NCBI GenBank assembly: GCA_026706485.1
Contig: JAPOYR010000011.1
Location: 372,001-436,000, forward strand
DNA length: 64,000 nt
Origin: Chloroflexota bacterium
GTDB taxonomy: Bacteria > Chloroflexota > UBA11872
Direction of reading: 5' to 3'
The translations under genes were made by a program, and so were the position numbers. How positions within the stretch are numbered: the first letter of the stretch is position 1; each line of letters starts with the position of its first letter. The notes under the pieces are model-generated. The model searched no databases. It was not told the DNA's origin and was given only the letters and a program-made list of their open reading frames with translations. Positions 62,195 through 64,000 of this stretch are shown here, in pieces.

Positions 62195-62389
62195 CGAGAA
62201 GCTGGCGATACCGGCGGCCGAAAAGGCGGATTGGGCGGCAAACAGCGTCGCCGTGATGCGCTGAGGGGCGGTCAGCGACGGAATGAAGGACGTGGGCCTG
62301 TCTCCCCGCGAGGGCGTGCGGGCATTCTAGGCGGGAGTGAGACGGGCTATCGTGGCCCCACACGCGGGGGCCACAAGGAGCGGGCACAG

Positions 62390-63190
62390 GTGGGCACATT
62401 CGACGGAAAGTCAGTCGTGGTGACGGGCGGCGCTCAAGGCATCGGCGGCGGCGTCAGTAAGGGCTTCGCGCGGGCCGGCGCGTCGGTCACGGTGGTGGAC
62501 ATCGACGAAGCGGCGGCCGCGGCGCTGACCGGCAGCCTGGGGAACGAAGGGGGCACGGCGCAGTACGCGATTGCCGACGTGAGCAGCCACGCGGACGCCA
62601 AGCGGGCCATCGAGCAGGCCGTGTCGGCCTTCGGCGGCGTGGACGTGCTGGTGAACAACGCCGGCATTCAGCCGATGGGTTCTTATGTCAAGCTCGATGC
62701 CGAGACCGAGGAGGGCTGGGACCGGATCATCGGGGTCAACCTGAAAGCCTGCTTCCTGATGTCCAAATACGCCATTCCCTCGATGCGCGAGCGCGGCGGA
62801 GGCGTCGTCATCAACGTCGCCAGCGTGCAGGGCCTGCAATCGCAACCCATGGTGCCGGCCTACGCGGCGTCGAAAGGCGGGCTGCTGTCCCTGACGCGCA
62901 ACATGGCGCTGGACTATGCCCGAGAGAACATCCGGGTGGTGGCCATCAACCCGGGATCGATCGATACGCCCATGCTTCGGACACAGGCTCGCGCGGCGGG
63001 TGACGAGGACGAGATGGTCGAGACCTGGGGGCGCACACACCCGATTCCACGCATCGGTCAGCCCGCCGACATCGCCAACGCGGCATTGTTTCTCGCCAGC
63101 GATGCGGCCAGCTTCATCACCGGCGAATACCTGTGCGTCGACGGCGGCTACATGGCCCAGGGCGCGTGGGCGGGGAACTACGACGAGTAG
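62390..63190 (+). CDS. SDR family NAD(P)-dependent oxidoreductase
   Basis: A 266-residue classical short-chain dehydrogenase: cofactor motif TGGAQGIGG, VDID selecting NAD(H), NNAG, the catalytic Ser in NVASVQG, YAASK with Tyr-x3-Lys, and PGSIDTPM. AAGGAG nine bases before GTG 62390 sets the start. Substrate unknown; it likely oxidises a secondary alcohol or sugar. Confidence 0.94.
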   Translation: MGTFDGKSVVVTGGAQGIGGGVSKGFARAGASVTVVDIDEAAAAALTGSLGNEGGTAQYAIADVSSHADAKRAIEQAVSAFGGVDVLVNNAGIQPMGSYVKLDAETEEGWDRIIGVNLKACFLMSKYAIPSMRERGGGVVINVASVQGLQSQPMVPAYAASKGGLLSLTRNMALDYARENIRVVAINPGSIDTPMLRTQARAAGDEDEMVETWGRTHPIPRIGQPADIANAALFLASDAASFITGEYLCVDGGYMAQGAWAGNYDE

Positions 63191-63208
63191 GCCGTCCCCT
63201 CACCCCGG

Positions 63209-63229
63209 CCCTCTCCCCTGGGGAGAGGG
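63209..63229. terminator. Palindrome between convergent genes
   Basis: CCCTCTCCCC and GGGGAGAGGG arms form a long hairpin between the SDR gene and the cytochrome gene, which end towards each other. It belongs to the same dispersed family as 12861-12881; it could terminate both genes although no T-tract is visible. Confidence 0.5.
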
Positions 63230-63245
63230 AGCCTGATCGAGCAGG

Positions 63246-64000
63246 CTATGGCGGCAGTGTCTGGAGGTAGTTGACCAAGTTCCAGATGTCGAACACGGTC
63301 AGCGTCTCGCCAAACGCCGGCATGGCCGTGTCGGCGATACCGCTTTCGATGAAGCCGTAAAGCTCGCCGTCGGGATGCAGCGGCACGTGAATGGTCAGGT
63401 CCAGCGGCGGCGGATCGAGTCCAGCCGCCAGCGGTCCGTCGCCCTGTCCGCCCGGACCGTGGCAACTGACGCAGTGGGCCTCGAAGTGCACGCGTCCGGC
63501 ATCGATGGATGTCTGGTCGGGCGGTACGGGGTTCACGGCGCTCAACGAACTCGGAGCGAACTCGGGGGTAGTGACGAGCAGCGCCAGCCCTACCGCGCCA
63601 GCGCCGAAGCCGGCGACCGTCACGCCCCGCCGTGCCCAGTCCGCCCAGGCCATGGGCTGCAGCATGGCGAAGGCCAGAAGGAGTCCCAGGCCGGCGAGCG
63701 CGATGGCCCATACGCGGCGCACGTCGTCGGCGGCCGGCGGCGGCGCGCCGCCCGCCGCTGAGCCGCCCGGCGTCACGTCGAACCGGAAGGGCGCGCGCGC
63801 GTCGAATTCGCCGGGGCGCCGGACGATGGCCAGCGCCTGCCAGCGCCCGACGAGACCGATGAAGTCGCCCGCCACGATGTAGCGTCCGTCAGCGTCCGGA
63901 GTCGGACGCAGATCGCGCTGCCCGATATCCGAGTCGAGGAACTTGACGTGCAGCTCGACGTCGGCGTCGACCACGGGCTGCCCCCGATCCTGCAGCGTCA
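63246..64000 (-). CDS. Cytochrome c domain membrane protein with YtkA/FixH-like N-terminus (5' end beyond window)
   Basis: The frame is still open at base 64000 (TLQDRGQPVVDADVELHVKF), so the N-terminus is missing. The visible part has a YtkA/FixH-type beta domain (DGRYIVAGDFIGLVGRWQ, FDARAPFRFDV), two membrane segments, and a C-terminal cytochrome c domain with one haem site CVSCHG and a distal Met candidate in TAMPAFGETL. Such fusions occur beside CopC/CopD copper genes and in electron transport chains. The likely role is electron transfer at the outer face of the cytoplasmic membrane. Confidence 0.82.
   Translation of the reverse strand, partial: TLQDRGQPVVDADVELHVKFLDSDIGQRDLRPTPDADGRYIVAGDFIGLVGRWQALAIVRRPGEFDARAPFRFDVTPGGSAAGGAPPPAADDVRRVWAIALAGLGLLLAFAMLQPMAWADWARRGVTVAGFGAGAVGLALLVTTPEFAPSSLSAVNPVPPDQTSIDAGRVHFEAHCVSCHGPGGQGDGPLAAGLDPPPLDLTIHVPLHPDGELYGFIESGIADTAMPAFGETLTVFDIWNLVNYLQTLPP

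Overview
The window is 64 kb of gene-dense, clearly GC-rich bacterial chromosome. The protein set suggests Chloroflexota, perhaps a marine or sponge-associated lineage of the SAR202/Dehalococcoidia type: LLM flavin oxidoreductases, several phytanoyl-CoA/TauD dioxygenases, PD40 and plant-type LRR lipoproteins, GrpB proteins, an Sth-like transhydrogenase, and short dispersed hairpin repeats. This is inference from gene content only; there is no rRNA or other strong phylogenetic marker. Two good tRNA genes (Val-TAC, Phe-GAA) and one degenerate tRNA-Phe copy are present. No CRISPR array, complete IS element or replication origin was seen.

Layout. 1-2373 (-): a large partial protein combining a PD-(D/E)xK-like N-terminus with an N6-adenine methyltransferase; its C-terminus lies off the left edge. 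2.5-5.6 kb (-): Nudix hydrolase, trpS, sthA. 5.7-8.4 kb (+): modABC molybdate importer, followed closely by the TcmP/three-Cys-motif (DUF5131) pair (8.4-10.1 kb). 10-14 kb: LLM oxidoreductase, DedA membrane protein, RidA, amidohydrolase. 14.8-18.6 kb: two lipoproteins sharing a plant-type LRR tail. 18.8-24.9 kb: DtxR-type regulator, glycogen phosphorylase, ferredoxin, a glycosidase-like lipoprotein, SPFH protein, tRNA-Val.

25.2-29 kb (+) is the most notable part. Three genes joined by 4-base overlaps encode a NurA-like nuclease, a HerA-like ATPase and a DNA methyltransferase, in DNA visibly richer in A+T than its surroundings. It looks like an acquired genome-defence or DNA-processing cassette, sitting between tRNA-Val and a degenerate tRNA-Phe copy. 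29.8-31.9 kb: exported Nudix protein, tRNA-Phe, lipoprotein cyclophilin.

32-38.2 kb (+) is a catabolic-looking run: two PhyH dioxygenases, tandem GrpB proteins, a sialidase-fold protein, a TauD dioxygenase and a methyltransferase. 38.3-47.2 kb holds an ABC exporter, a sugar isomerase-like protein, an orphan betaine-type binding protein, FucU, an Eis-like acetyltransferase, a methyltransferase, a GNAT-methyltransferase fusion and a HAD phosphatase. 47.6-52.5 kb: membrane protein plus coupled unknown gene, two tandem lipoprotein cyclophilins, PspC and LiaF-like envelope proteins. 52.5-57.6 kb: RraA-like, lipocalin-like, M24 peptidase-like, TPP enzyme and carbon-nitrogen hydrolase genes, probably small-molecule catabolism. 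58-64 kb: NYN nuclease, a membrane-anchored repeat protein, a small membrane protein, MFS transporter, SDR, and a cytochrome c protein cut by the right edge.

A family of roughly 80-125 bp elements with GGAGACC...GGTCTCC-type inverted ends and an internal hairpin lies in at least six intergenic gaps and behaves like a non-autonomous mobile repeat.
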